Part shown: in pieces, positions 9,917 through 20,379 of the stretch
Layout of the letters: the number at the start of each line of letters is the position of its first letter
Numbering within the stretch: position 1 is the first letter of the stretch
Source of the DNA: Amorphophallus konjac
Taxonomy: Eukaryota > Streptophyta > Magnoliopsida > Alismatales > Araceae
Direction: 5' to 3'
Length of the DNA stretch: 64,000 bases
NCBI GenBank assembly: GCA_022559845.1
Contig: CM040125.1
Location: 322,035,829-322,099,828 of the forward strand
Program-made: the position numbers and the translations under genes
Notes under the pieces: model-generated
Seen by the model: only the letters and a program-made list of their open reading frames with translations
Databases searched by the model: none
What the model was told of the DNA's origin: nothing

Positions 9917-11476
9917 GTGGAAGTAACCGGGTTTGAGAGAATCAAAGGGGAATATCCAAATTGCCCCGACTTTGGGACTCACTACAACACCCTTTCCACT
10001 CAGCCCCACAGGGAACATGAAGGGTTCATACTTCAAGAAGGGTATCTATTCAAGGGAGCTAGGCTTTGCATACGCCGGACTTCACTTCGGGACTTCTTAG
10101 TTTGGGAGTTACACAGTGGTGGCCTAGCTGGTCACTTTGGAGTCCAAAAGACCATAGAGTTAGTTGAGAGGCAATTCCATTGGCCTAGTCTCAAGAAGGA
10201 TGTGGCCCATATTGTGGGACAATGTCGCATTTGTGCCTCAGCCAAACAAGTGAAGCAAAATACTGGGCTTTACACACCCCTACCCATACCAGACCGACCA
10301 TGGGAGGATTTGAGCATGGACTTCATCCTTGGCCTACCTAAGACCTTGCGAAAACAAGATTCCATCTTTGTAGTGGTGGACAGGTTCTCTAAAATGGCCC
10401 ACTTTATCCCATGTTCCAAGACCTCCGATGCTTCTAGGGTCACCCGATTATTCTTTGATGAGGTGGTCCGACTCCATGGATTACCTAAGACTATTGTGTC
10501 TGATCATGATGTGAAATTCACCAGTTATTTTTGGAAGACTCTTTGGCACCTGATGGGAACCCTCCTCAAATTCTCCACTGCTTACCATCCTCAAACTGAT
10601 GGCCAGACTGAGGTCGTCAACCGAAGCCTTGGGAACATGCTCCGTTGCCTTGTAGGGGACCACCCTGGGAATTGAGATCTCCTCTTATCTCAGGCCGAGT
10701 TTGCCTACAATGATTCTATCAATAGGTCCATAGGCAAGAGTCCATTTGAGGTTGTACATGGTTATAGGCCTAGAAAACCTTCTGATCTTATTCCCCTTCC
10801 CCCACATGCTAGAGTGTCAGTCTCAGCTGAATCCTTTGCACAGCATATCAAAGAGTTGCATGATGACATCCGCAAGCATATAGGAAAGAGAAATGAGACT
10901 TACAAAAGGCGGGCAGATGCTCATCGGCGCCACTGCGAGTTCCAAGTGAGAGATTCGGTGATGGTGAGGACGGAGCGGCTCCTTCCAGGGCCTGCCTCCA
11001 AGTTGAGGGCACGGGATTCGGGACCCTTTCGAGTTCTGAGATGACTTGGCAGTAATGCTTATGAGCTAGATCTACCTGAGGGTTTTGGGGTACACCCTAC
11101 TTTCAATGTGGCGGACCTGGTACCCTACAAGGGCCCCGCGGTGGAACCCAGTGAGGAGCTTGAGCCTTTACCCCACCTTGAGAGAGACACTCCCGGAGGG
11201 ACTCCACTTTCTAGCTTGAGAGACCGACGAGAGAAGATAGAGGCAATACTGGATGAGCAGAGTATCATTACTAGGCACAAGGTGTATCAACGCTACCTGG
11301 TTAGGTGGAAGAACCGTCCCCCGATAGAGGATACGTGGGTGAGTCAGGAGGATCTGCTGCGCTTGGACCCTGACAAGCTGGAGCATTACGACAGCCAGGC
11401 GGACCCATACTCGACGGGGTCGAGTTCTCCCCACCCTGGGGGATTTGATGAGGGCATCTCACGACACTCCCTCTAG
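9917..11476 (+). pseudogene. pol: Chromovirus integrase with C-terminal chromodomain
   Basis: Integrates the cDNA; the chromodomain is thought to steer chromoviruses to particular chromatin. In order: the HHCC zinc site (LHSGGLAGHFG ... CRICASAK), then a DDE core with MDFILGLPKT, VVDRFSKMAHF, TIVSDHDVKFTS and TAYHPQTDGQTE. TGA at 10673-10675 (where Trp is usual) falls in the core tail. The GPY/F-like module shows SGPFRVLR with TGA 11042-11044 next to it, then NVADLVPYKG. A chromodomain (YQRYLVRWKNRPPIEDTWV, then EDLLRLDPDKL) ends the protein. The last ten codons and the TAG lie inside the 3' LTR, which starts at 11446. Confidence 0.92.
11438..11445 (+). promoter_or_regulatory. Polypurine tract of the chromovirus
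   Basis: GGGGGATT directly before the 3' LTR, the usual place for priming plus-strand DNA. The same GGGGGATT precedes the 3' LTR of the related element at 39649-39656. Confidence 0.75.
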
Positions 11477-13820
11477 CTCGGGTCGCCTGCACACTCTTGA
11501 TGTGGACTGACTATGATCTACACTTGTTATCTTCATTTCCTTAGTTTCATTTTATGTATTTTCCTTTTATTGAGTCCTATCTTTTGTATTTCCCTTTATT
11601 GAGTCATGTGGTTCTAGTCCATTTCCCTTTTTATGCTTAATTGGTCCTTATTACCTTAGTTATGGGCCCATAGGATTGAGTCTAGGATATGCTCGGTCTT
11701 TTGTCTTATTGTCAGGGACATTTTGATCATGTAAAGAATGGTTGCCTATATATAGGCCCATCTCTCCTCATGTACTCAACTTTTGATGAATATTGCAATA
11801 GCATTTGCCACCTCCCTCTCATTATCTCTCTCATCATCTCTCTCTCTCTCTCTTTCTTCAAGAAGGGGGCGAACCCCTCTCTCTCTCCTCCCCCTCCAAA
11901 CCACTTCCAACCCCCACCTACCTCCATTAACTCCCCACAACTTCCCATAACCCCTCTTTACTCCACATATAGTCCCAATAACCCTCCACCAATCTAAGCC
12001 CTACTTCCCAACCACCACCTACCCTCTCCACTTCCCTAAGCACCTCCCCACCTCCCCAAGGCTGAAGGCCCTCCTCCCTAGGCCCATTTTGAACTTCCCT
12101 CCCATCTCCCTTCCCCAAAACCACCCTAGGTCGAACTCCATCTCCCTCCCAACAGCCAAGTTCGCCCCCCACCTCCTCTCCCACTCACCTTCTCTCTTGT
12201 GCCCCCCATCTTCCCACCACCACCTCTTGCAGCTCCAGCCCTCTCTCCAGCCCATTTTCGCCCTCCCCACCTTATTCTCCCTAGCCTTCACAACCCCTAA
12301 CACCCCACAGCTCCCTCCCATAGCCATTAGACACACGTCCCACCTCTTACTCTCTTGGCCATCCCCTTCCCCACACCCTCATCTTCTCCTCATTCTGTCC
12401 CTGTTTCAGGGAGCAGGGTTGCAGTGACTTGCAGAGGCAACCACGACTGGCTCTCAAAGATTCAGGTGGCAAGGCCTATATTTCTGGAATCTTATGCGAG
12501 TTAGCTTTCCAACGGTGGTGGTCTCGCTGGCTTCCGAGGTTGGAGCTGTTCGTAGGAGCAGATCTCATCTGACTGCGTTTGCTGTCCCTGTCTGAAGACT
12601 TGAAGCTGAAAGCAGAAGCCACCACGGTCCGTACGGGAACGATCTGAGCGCCATTTTTGGAGGGCAGGAACTACGTTTAGTTAGCTTTCATCTCCAAGAA
12701 GAAGGACCTCAATCGGCTACCGGAGCTATCAGTTCTGATTTTCTTCGCCGGAGTGTTCAGACTGCTCTCTGTGGTTCCAGGTTCGACCAGTCCCCACTTC
12801 TCCGGCCACCACTCTCTTCCCCAACCTCGGATTGTGGCCCCGTCAATTTCTGCTCTAAGCTACCCTGACCACGATCGCGTCACCACCAGTTTCGTTCCAA
12901 TTGGAGTTCGGGAGCCTCCGCAGTGCTTTCTGCAATTTGCTGTACCAGTCCTGCATCGGTCATAGGCAGAACGTTGCTGTCCTGCTCCAGTCGCCGGTCC
13001 GGTCAGCCCCGAGTGTCAGAGCTTCCCAAAAAATTTAGACATCATCATCTGTCAGTTGGGAAACTTTTGGCACCAGTTTCGTCAAGTTTGAAGTTTCGTG
13101 GAGTCCGTGGCAGCGTCATCATCGACACCCTGTCCAGCGAACCTGCAGGTTGGCAGAACCGGCGGAGTTCGGAAAGTCGGGTTTCCTTTGCATAATTCCC
13201 CACCCCGCTTGGCCGGCTGAAGGCCCCTCCCTGCGTGGAGGTAGTTATGGATGTAATAAACTTAATCCCCACCCCAAGATAACCCCTTCTGCGAGAGGCG
13301 TAGTGTTGTACTCCTTTCACTTTCAGGTCAAGCGACACCGCCACGGTGATCGGGTGTATACCCTCGCCTCCCGGCGCGCCCTCGTCTCCGAGCGGGATCG
13401 GTGTTTACACACCGATCAGGTGAGCATATGATACCATCCTTGATTGCCTCATTTCTGCAAATTTAGTATTGCTTTGTATGCCCATCGGATGGTGAGAAGA
13501 GAGCCCGATCTTGTAAGCTACTTTGGGTGTGACCACCGCGGACCGGGAGTGAGTGCCACCCAAACCCCGCCCTACAGGCCGGCCGCCCACGAAGTTGGGT
13601 AACCCAGATCCTTAGGGGTCAGCCAAAGCCCACTAAGTCACTTAGAGTCATTGGGTCTCACCTCGGACCCTCGCCATCATCCCCCGGCCCCTCCGGGTGA
13701 TCGCGTGTGCCGTGAGAGTAAGCCGCTATTGTGAGAATCATTGGAGTGCTTGTATGCTTGAGGGTCTAGGTCCTAGGATCTTCAATTCATACTTAGTCAA
13801 CCTTGGGCTGTGCCACATCA
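11446..13820 (+). repeat. 3' LTR of the chromovirus
   Basis: 2375 bp, starts TGATGAGGGCATC and ends GCCACATCA; followed by the target duplication CGGGC and then by Tat gag sequence. The TATATATAG box recurs near 11747. Confidence 0.95.
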
Positions 13821-14390
13821 CGGGCCAAGGAAAAAAGTGGAACCAGGACAAAGACCGAAAAGAGCCGTCCCGGAAGTACGAGCGGTATACCCCCTTTACC
13901 GCCCCCGTCTATGAAATCTATGAAGACATCAAAGGCTCGGGCCTCCTCAACCAACCCGAGCCTATGAAGACCAAGCACTGCAATCGTCGCAAGCATTGCC
14001 TATTCCACAGTGACCACGGGCATCACACCAGCGATTGCCATCAACTTCAAGATGAGATCGAGCGCCTCGTCCGCCAGGGACAGCTATCCCAATATGTGTC
14101 CAAGCAGAAGGAAGACCGAGGCGCTCCTGAAGAGATCGACAATGCCCCCTGCAGAGTCCACATCAACGTCATTGCGGGTGGCATGGCATCAGGCGGAGAT
14201 CGCAGTCGAGGAAGAAAGCATCACGCCGAGCGGGCGAATTGAGCCTCCATTGAGCACTCTACGGCCCCACAGGCGAGCAGATCGTAGGCCCTAGTATTGT
14301 CCGACCAGGACCTGGAAGGGTTAACCACCCCGCACGATGACGCTCTCGTTGTATCGGCTACAATAAACCATTGTAGCGTAGACATGATCT
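13821..14390 (+). pseudogene. gag: Tat gag C-terminus and approach to protease
   Basis: Tat coding sequence resumes after the chromovirus. An open stretch up to 14242 encodes KYERYTPFTAPVYEIYEDIK, then a His/Cys motif HCLFHSDHGHHTSDCHQLQD of the kind that replaces the CCHC knuckle in Tat gags. IERLVRQGQLSQYV and a basic linker follow. After a stop at 14240-14242, shifted sequence (DDALVVSATI, CSVDMILV) leads to the protease, whose active-site part is separated by the insertion at about 14396. Confidence 0.8.
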
Positions 14391-15457
14391 TAGTTTTTTT
14401 TTTTAACTGAAGTTGATACTTGCAAGGGGGGAGACGGGAGAGAGGGTTCATCCCATCATTGCGGAAGAGGATGAAAACACTATCCCGGCCACCAGGCAAG
14501 CTTTTTCATTAAGCAAAGCATAAAAAGAGAGGTACAGGAGGGGGAGAGAGAAGGGGCACCGCACAAACAGAAGTGGTGCAGATGACAAACAAGGAAGGAA
14601 CCGGCATAAAAGCCGAGAGACAATCTGCCAAAGGTGGCAAGGACCCCAGTGGCCCACATCAACGGTCCCTAGAGGAGCTAGTGGAGTTGGCTCTGCGGAG
14701 TGAGCTCCTGGTCGCAACGCCGTCAGCCCTCGCAACCGGTCGTAAGCGGTCCTCACGATGTTCGCCTACAAAGATGGTGTGAGCACGAGTAAGGTCAAAC
14801 TGCTCAACCGGAATCGGCTCCACACCCGGAATGTGGAGGCGCTAGAGGGAGGAGGTGAAGTTCATCCGGTGTTCAGTGGCGTGAGGAAGCTCCTCAATCC
14901 CAACGGCCCTAGAGGAGGGGTCGAGGGAGGGAGACGCGGGCTCGTCGGAGGATAACGCTCGGCGATAGGTGGACCTAGCAGCACGCTTGACGGCATCGGC
15001 GAAAGAGACGTGAGAGGCCGGTGGAGGAGGACCATGGGGAGTGTTGGCCGCCTCCACCTATAGACCTGTAGCCGAGGCAGAATGAATTGAAGTAGTAGAA
15101 GACCCAAGAACGTCGTGAGGGGGAGCAGCCGGGGACCATGGTGGAACGGTGGTGTTGAGCCCCGCGCCAGAGGCCGGTGGAGAATCAGACGGCTCAGCGG
15201 GCACGTGGGGGTGAGCATCCGGTGCCCGAATGCCGAGGATCATCGTAGCAGCAGCGGGTGTACAGGCCACCCGGGCACGAGGAGACGAGGCAGCCGGCAG
15301 GGGGGCAGCCTTGGAGGAGGTTGGGCACGGAGGAGGAGCACCCTCCCCAACGACAGAAGCAGAAGGGTCCGAGGGATGAAGCACCGCTGGCGGGGAGTGG
15401 GCAGGCGGAGCTATGACGGGATGGGAGGCCTCCGCAAGGGCCACCGAGGCATTAGTT
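14390..15457 (-). mobile_element. Antisense L1-like LINE fragment inside the Tat element
   Basis: The Tat protease is split exactly here: VDMILV before and DNGSAP after. The insert starts on the plus strand with a T-run (14394-14404), a poly-A tail of an element lying on the minus strand. TTAGTT occurs at both edges (14390-14395 and 15452-15457) and is the likely target duplication, although the T-run blurs one edge. Length is about 1.06 kb. The minus strand reads an ORF1-like Ala/Pro/Ser-rich protein and then an apparent 3' UTR, with no endonuclease or RT visible, so the copy seems internally deleted or belongs to a short non-autonomous derivative. Confidence 0.75.
14862..15451 (-). pseudogene. 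LINE ORF1-like N-terminal fragment
   Basis: Minus-strand reading frames rich in Ala, Pro and Ser, low complexity at first. They then show HVSFADAVKRAARSTYRR, like the SFADA motif that precedes the DUF4283 RNA-binding domain in plant L1 ORF1/gag-like proteins. A stop splits the two open parts near 15058, and the DUF4283 domain itself is absent. Assignment rests on the motif, the poly-A tail and the insertion site. The sequence is too degenerate to exclude another gene fragment carried along by a LINE. Confidence 0.45.
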
Positions 15458-16252
15458 GACAATGGTAGTGCCCCTGATGTATTATCTTATGAATGTTTCC
15501 TCAAGATGGGAGAGAATCCATCTAAACTCCGCCCAATCTGAACCCCCCTCTGTGGGTTCAACGGCCAGGCAACTTATCCCGAGGGAGCCCTGAGCCTGCC
15601 AGTTACTACCGGCACCACGCCTAAAACTGTTACGGTTATGGTAGACTTCATCATGATTAAGGGGATGACGGCATATAACGCCATCTTCGGCCGAGGCATT
15701 CTCAGTCGAATGAAAACGGTGCCCTCTACCTTTCATCAAAAAATGAAGTTCCCAACCAAACATGCCATGGGGAAAGTCTGAGGTAACCAGGCATTGGCTA
15801 GACGGTGCTATATAATCTCGGTCGAAGCCACTAGGCCGGAAGGGAAAAAAGGAGTAAAGGGAGCCGAAGAGGGACCCGCAACATCTGAGCCCGGTGGCGA
15901 GTTACTAACGGTCTTCCTTAACGGTGACCCGACTCTAGGAGTAAAGATCGGAGCCGATCTACCACATGAGGAACAGGAAAAATATAAGGATTTCCTTACC
16001 CGGTATATCCGAGTCTTTGCGTGGTCTGATGAGCACCTTCCCGGGATCCCAGGAGATGTGGTGATGCACAAGCTCAACCTCGACCCAACGGTGAAGCCAG
16101 TATAGCAACGCAGAAGAAAGCACGCCCCAGAGAAGCAAGCGGTCATCGAAGAGAAGATCATCAAGGGGCAGAAGACTGGCCTTTTTCATCCGGTCCTGTA
16201 CCCTACGTGGCTTGCCAACGTCATCCTTGTACCAAAGGCTTCTGGAAAATAG
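15457..16252 (+). pseudogene. pro: Tat protease and RT leader (broken)
   Basis: Begins with the protease active-site region DNGSAPDVLSYECFLKMG, then MVDFIMIKGMTAYNAIFGRG, the conserved C-terminal part of Tat proteases. TGA near 15540 and TGA near 15780 interrupt it. The open part 15794-16105 carries the linker to RT, with DEQEK-like HEEQEKYKDFLTRYIRVFAW and MHKLNLDPTVKPV. TAG near 16104 and TAG at 16250-16252 (in GK-stop-RMCVDF, where Trp is usual) follow. Confidence 0.85.
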
Positions 16253-17147
16253 CGAATGTGCGTGGACTTCACCGACCTCAACCAGGCTACCCCGAAGGAC
16301 TGCTACCCATTGCCGAGCATCGATCAACTGGTCGACTCAATCTCTAGCAACGAGCTGCTCAACTTCCTGGATGCCTACTCCGACTACCATCAGATCAGGA
16401 TGGACCCGGAGGACATCAAGAAGACCACCTTCATCACTGACTTCGGCGTACACTGCTACACCCGGATGCCGTTCGGGTTAAAGAACGCCAGAGCAACATA
16501 TCAGAGACTGATCAACCACATCTTCGAAAGGACAGCTCGGTCGGAACGTCGAGGCCTACATTAATGACATGCTCGTCAAAACGCCGAAGGCCAAAGACCA
16601 CCTCGTCGACCTAGCCAAGACCTTTGACACCCTACTGAAGTGCAGCATGAAGCTCAACCCTGCCAAATGTGCCTTCGGAGTTAGATCCGGGAAGTTCCTA
16701 GGCTTCCTGGTAACTCAGCGTGGAATTAAGGCCAACCCCAACAAGGTCCAGGCCATCCTGGACATGCGGCCGCCCACTTGCATCAACCACGTTCAACGCC
16801 TTACGGGGCGCATTGCTACGCTCAACCGTTCCCTATCTCGGGCGGCCGAACGGTGCCTACCCTTCTTCAAATTGTTGATGGGACCTAAAATAGCATCTGC
16901 TACGTTCGCCTGGGATGAGGAATGTCAAAAGGTGTTTGCCAAACTCAAGGAATTCTTGGCCTCACCCCCGGTACTATCCAAGCCGGTCCAAGGCAAAGCT
17001 CTACACCTCTATCTCTCGGTGACCCCTTCTACACTGAGCTCGGTCCTGGTCAGGAATGATGCAGGGATCGAGAGACCAGTTTACTATACCAGTAAGGTGC
17101 TTAATGAGGCCGATAAAGGTACCCCACAACCAAGTAACTCGTGCTAG
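16253..17147 (+). pseudogene. pol: Tat reverse transcriptase and first RNase H (catalytic Asp replaced)
   Basis: RT motifs in order: MCVDFTDLNQATPKDCYPLP, NFLDAYSDYHQIRMD, TRMPFGLKNARATYQRL. A frameshift near 16530-16550 follows, then the catalytic box AYINDMLVK at 16557-16568, where the normal YIDD or YVDD reads YIND. The change GAT to AAT removes one of the two metal-binding aspartates, so this RT would be inactive even if the frame were whole. The connection domain and first RNase H follow (GKALHLYLSV, PVYYTSKVL) with another shift near 17120. The thumb region FLGFLVTQRGIKANPNKVQA is well kept. Confidence 0.9.
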
Positions 17148-17760
17148 CGTTGGTTACCTCAGCCAAGCGCCTCCGACCCTACTTTCAAGGGCACTCCATC
17201 ATCGTATTGACCGGCGAACCAATGAAGAAGATTCCCTTTCACCCTAAAGCCCCGGACGCCTCGTCAAATGAGCCATCATGCTCAGGGCCTACGATATCTC
17301 GTATCGCTCCCGCTCGGCCATCAAAGGACAGGCTCTCACAGACTTCATCGCCGAAAGCACGGTCCCGATTGAAGCAGTACCTCCACCAGCGCCTGGGCCC
17401 ACTTGGGATCTGTTCATCGATGGGTCCTCCAACTCGGCCGGATGCTGCGCCGGTGTCCTCTTCAAGCGTTCAACTTCCAAGCATCCAACAACGCCTTCGA
17501 GTACGAAGCCCTTATCTCAAGGGCCAGGATGGCTCGACGATTGGGAGCCGAGCGGGTAAGAATCCACACAGACTCCCAATTGGTCGCTAGCCAGGTCAAC
17601 GGTGAGTATAAAGCTCGGGTAGTACAAATGGTCAAATACCTCCAGGCGGTCAAGAGGATGGCCCAACTCTTCGAGAGCTTTGAGGTAGTGTAGATAGCTC
17701 GGGAGAAAAACTCCCGAGCAGATGCCCTCTCTCGACTGGCCACCTCACTCGACCCTGTAG
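17148..17760 (+). pseudogene. pol: Tat second (archaeal-type) RNase H
   Basis: A second RNase H downstream of the first is a hallmark of the Tat lineage. Seen here in changing frames are LTDFIAESTVP, WDLFIDGSSNSAG (first acidic site), NAFEYEALISRARMAR, then IHTDSQLVASQVNGEYKAR (acidic site D-S-Q). The closing motif after TAG 17691-17693 is AREKNSRADALSRLAT. The frame changes near 17460. The pattern D-G-S-S, E-Y-E-A-L and D-S-Q matches plant and archaeal-type RNase H rather than the retroviral domain that precedes it. Confidence 0.88.
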
Positions 17761-19082
17761 GTACACGATCGGTCTTCCTTGAAGAGCTCGGGCGATCGAG
17801 CATTGAATCTGAGCTTATGACCATTGACCCGGCACCCCCGAGCGACTGGCGGACCCCCTACATATCTTGGCTCTGGGATTCTTAAGATCCCACCGACCCT
17901 TGGGAGGCTCAAAAGCTGAAGTACCAAGCCTGGCGTTTCGTCATGCTAGATGAGGCCTTGTACCGCATATCTTTCTCTGATCCTCTCCTCAAGTGCATCA
18001 GCGTCGACGAAGCCAGCTGAGCTATTCAAGAAGTACACGAAGGCACCTGCGGAGTGTACCAAGGAGGAAGATCACTCGCCAAGATCTTGCTTCGGCAGGG
18101 TTACTGGTGGCCCACTCTCCAACGCGACTGCACGACCTACGTACAGAAGTGCGACCGATGTCAACGCTTCGACCACCTGATCCATCAGCCCGCCGCGGAG
18201 CTCATCACCCTTGCCGAGCCATACCCTTTCGCTTGGCGGGGGATCGACATCCTGGTGCCATTCCCCATGGCCCAAGCTCAGAAGATGTTCATCATCATCG
18301 CCATCGACTATTTCACCAAGTAGATCGAGGCCGAAGCCACCACCAGGATCACCGAGTCAGTCGTATGGAGTTTTGTTTGGAAGTCGATCATCTGTCGCTA
18401 CGGTGTCCCCCGAGTGATCGTGAGCGATAATGGTCGGTAGTTTGATTCTCATTACTTCAGAGACAGATGTGTCGACCTAAACATTCGCAACCACTTCACT
18501 TCGGTAGCCCACTCTCAGGCTAACGGACTGGTCGAAAATGCCAATAAGACTATCTTAAAAGGCATCAAAACTAGGCTCGATAAGGCCAAGGGTAGCTGGC
18601 TTGAGAAATTACCGAGCGTACTACGGTCGCATCGAACTACTCCGAGGACGGCCACCGGTGAAACACCTTTTTAGCTGGTGTATGGCACGGAAGCCGTAAT
18701 TCCGTTGGAGGTCGGTAACCCCTCTCTCCGAGTCGTCCACTTCGAGCCCTAGGTAAACGAGCAGAAACTGCGAGAGAACCTTGACCTAACGGACGAAATT
18801 CGAGAGATTGCAAAGATCCGAGCAATGGAATACCAACGGCACATCACTCGATACTACAACTCCAGAGTCCGAGACAGACACTTCCAGCCGAGAGACTTCA
18901 TCTTGAGAAAGATCGAAGCATCTCGACCACTAGAGGCGGCGGGGAAGCTGGCCTCTACCTGGGAAGGCCCCTACCGAGTGGTCGAGACGCTCGGGAAAGG
19001 AGCATACCGACTGTCCACTATGGAAAGAACACTCATCCCTCGAACATGGAACGCGAAAAATCTTCGCAAGTTCTACTTTTGA
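17761..19082 (+). pseudogene. pol: Tat integrase (several nonsense codons)
   Basis: Zinc-binding N-terminus in pieces around 18020-18170 (HEGTCGVYQGG region, then GYWWPTLQRD and CDRCQRF). The core shows FAWRGIDILVPFPMAQAQ, IIIAIDYFTK followed by TAG 18321-18323, then [17 protein letters not shown] 18438-18440 and AHSQANGLVENANKTIL. TAG codons at 18672-18674 and 18750-18752 interrupt LVYGTEAVIPLEVG and its sequel. From 18825 to 19082 the C-terminal GPY/F-like module is open (SRVRDRHFQPRDFILRK, WEGPYRVVETLGKGAYRL) and ends naturally at NLRKFYF-stop. No chromodomain, as normal for Tat. Confidence 0.9.
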
Positions 19083-20379
19083 TCATTTGGAAAGCATGCA
19101 CATGTAAGCAAAGTAGAATAAACGCCATTCTTCTCTTCTTATTAAAATTTGATGTACATCAAGAAGGCCGTAGCAAATACAATATACATGTACAAAAATT
19201 ACACCCTCCGGCACTATTAACGCGAGCAGAACGCTCGGCCAATCCGGTAGGCACTCCTACGTCTAGCCACTGACTCTACCTCGTGCGGAAACTGGCTTGG
19301 ACAAAGGATTGCCGGCCCCGTTGGTTTGAGAAAAGCTCGGAGGAAAGATGCCAAAGGGATTGGAAGGACAAAAAAAAAAGAAAAAAGAACAGAGGTCGAC
19401 CCGAGCAAAATGGAGAGGAAGCTTGAGAGAGCTCCCCTTCTTAGCAATGGGGTCGACGGTGGAAAGAGGGGCCGAGAAGACAGTGAAAGAATGAAGCTCG
19501 ACGAGCTTCATCCCCCTTCCCTCGGGATAACGTCGGCAGGTCAGGGAAAGGAAGGTGACATGCTCTGGCATGAACCCTCTCCCAGAGTGACCCCCGACTG
19601 ACGAACCGTCTTCCAGACTGAAGTAGCAGGAGCTTCCCTCTTACCGTCATCTGCATCATCATCTTCTGAAGCACCTTCCATGCCCTCCAAGACCGATAGC
19701 ACAACGCCTCACGCAAGGGAAAGAAGGAGAAACCGCCAGGGATGGCCTTAAGCGATGAAAGGAAAAGGAGACGCCCTGCGGACCTTTTATAGGCCGAAGG
19801 GGGAGCTGATCACCTTAAATGACTCTCCCCTTACAAAACACGCTAAAAGGGGCTTTCCCTGAGGTGGTTACCTCATTTTCCAAAACATCCCGCCAGCGGG
19901 ACGTGCGAAGCGGCAAGTCATTAAGGGCGGTATGGAAAAACGGAAAGGTGCCAGCGGCATGTCAGTCATTTAAAAGATCAGCACGCGCGATATCCGTAGA
20001 GAAAATAGGCGCCTTCTGTAACGACTACAAATCCGATAGTCAAATCACACTAAAAGCGATAAGAAACAGTCAATTCAGCATTTAATATTGTTGCTATAAT
20101 ATTTTCCAAAAGAGCCTTGCCAGGCTACATAAGAGAAATAAAAAAGAAAGAAAGATAGAACTATTACATAAGGCCTCAAGTCCATCTTCAGGCTCGGCAG
20201 GCGAGGCTTCCTCAGCACCAGACGATCTGCCCCCAATATTCTCGACGACGGTCGACCCAGGCATTGACCCCACCTGTGTGGGAACTGTCTCGGTCGTTGT
20301 TGACGCCTGGAAAATGAGCAATGGCGAAGACAAGAAATTGAAAAGAAGATCAGACCAACAGTGAAAGATCAATGATGAA
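19083..20379 (+). other. Tat 3' non-coding region, first part
   Basis: No convincing gene on either strand. It begins right after the integrase stop and includes purine-rich low-complexity sequence at about 19365-19390. Short open frames here lack recognisable domains. It belongs to the long spacer between pol and the antisense ORF that is usual in Tat elements. Confidence 0.6.

Larger units (their letters stand above)
4077..13820 (+). mobile_element. Full-length chromovirus (Ty3/gypsy) nested in the Tat gag
   Basis: Complete 9.74-kb element. LTRs at 4077-6446 and 11446-13820, both TGATG...CATCA, flanked by a perfect CGGGC duplication (4072-4076 and 13821-13825). It has a PBS for initiator tRNA-Met, one gag-pro-pol frame, a polypurine tract and an integrase with C-terminal chromodomain. 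The coding region is colinear and nearly whole, interrupted by six nonsense codons and one frameshift near 9690-9702, so it was a complete element inactivated by point changes. This is the deepest level of the nest: copia, then Tat, then this element. The related short element at 34400-42111 shares its LTR ends, LTR layout and coding tail. Confidence 0.95.

Noticed and set aside
14862..15462. CpG-rich host gene fragment on the minus strand
   Set aside because: Tat protease resumes exactly at both edges, a poly-T run marks a LINE tail, and the encoded SFADA motif fits LINE ORF1.
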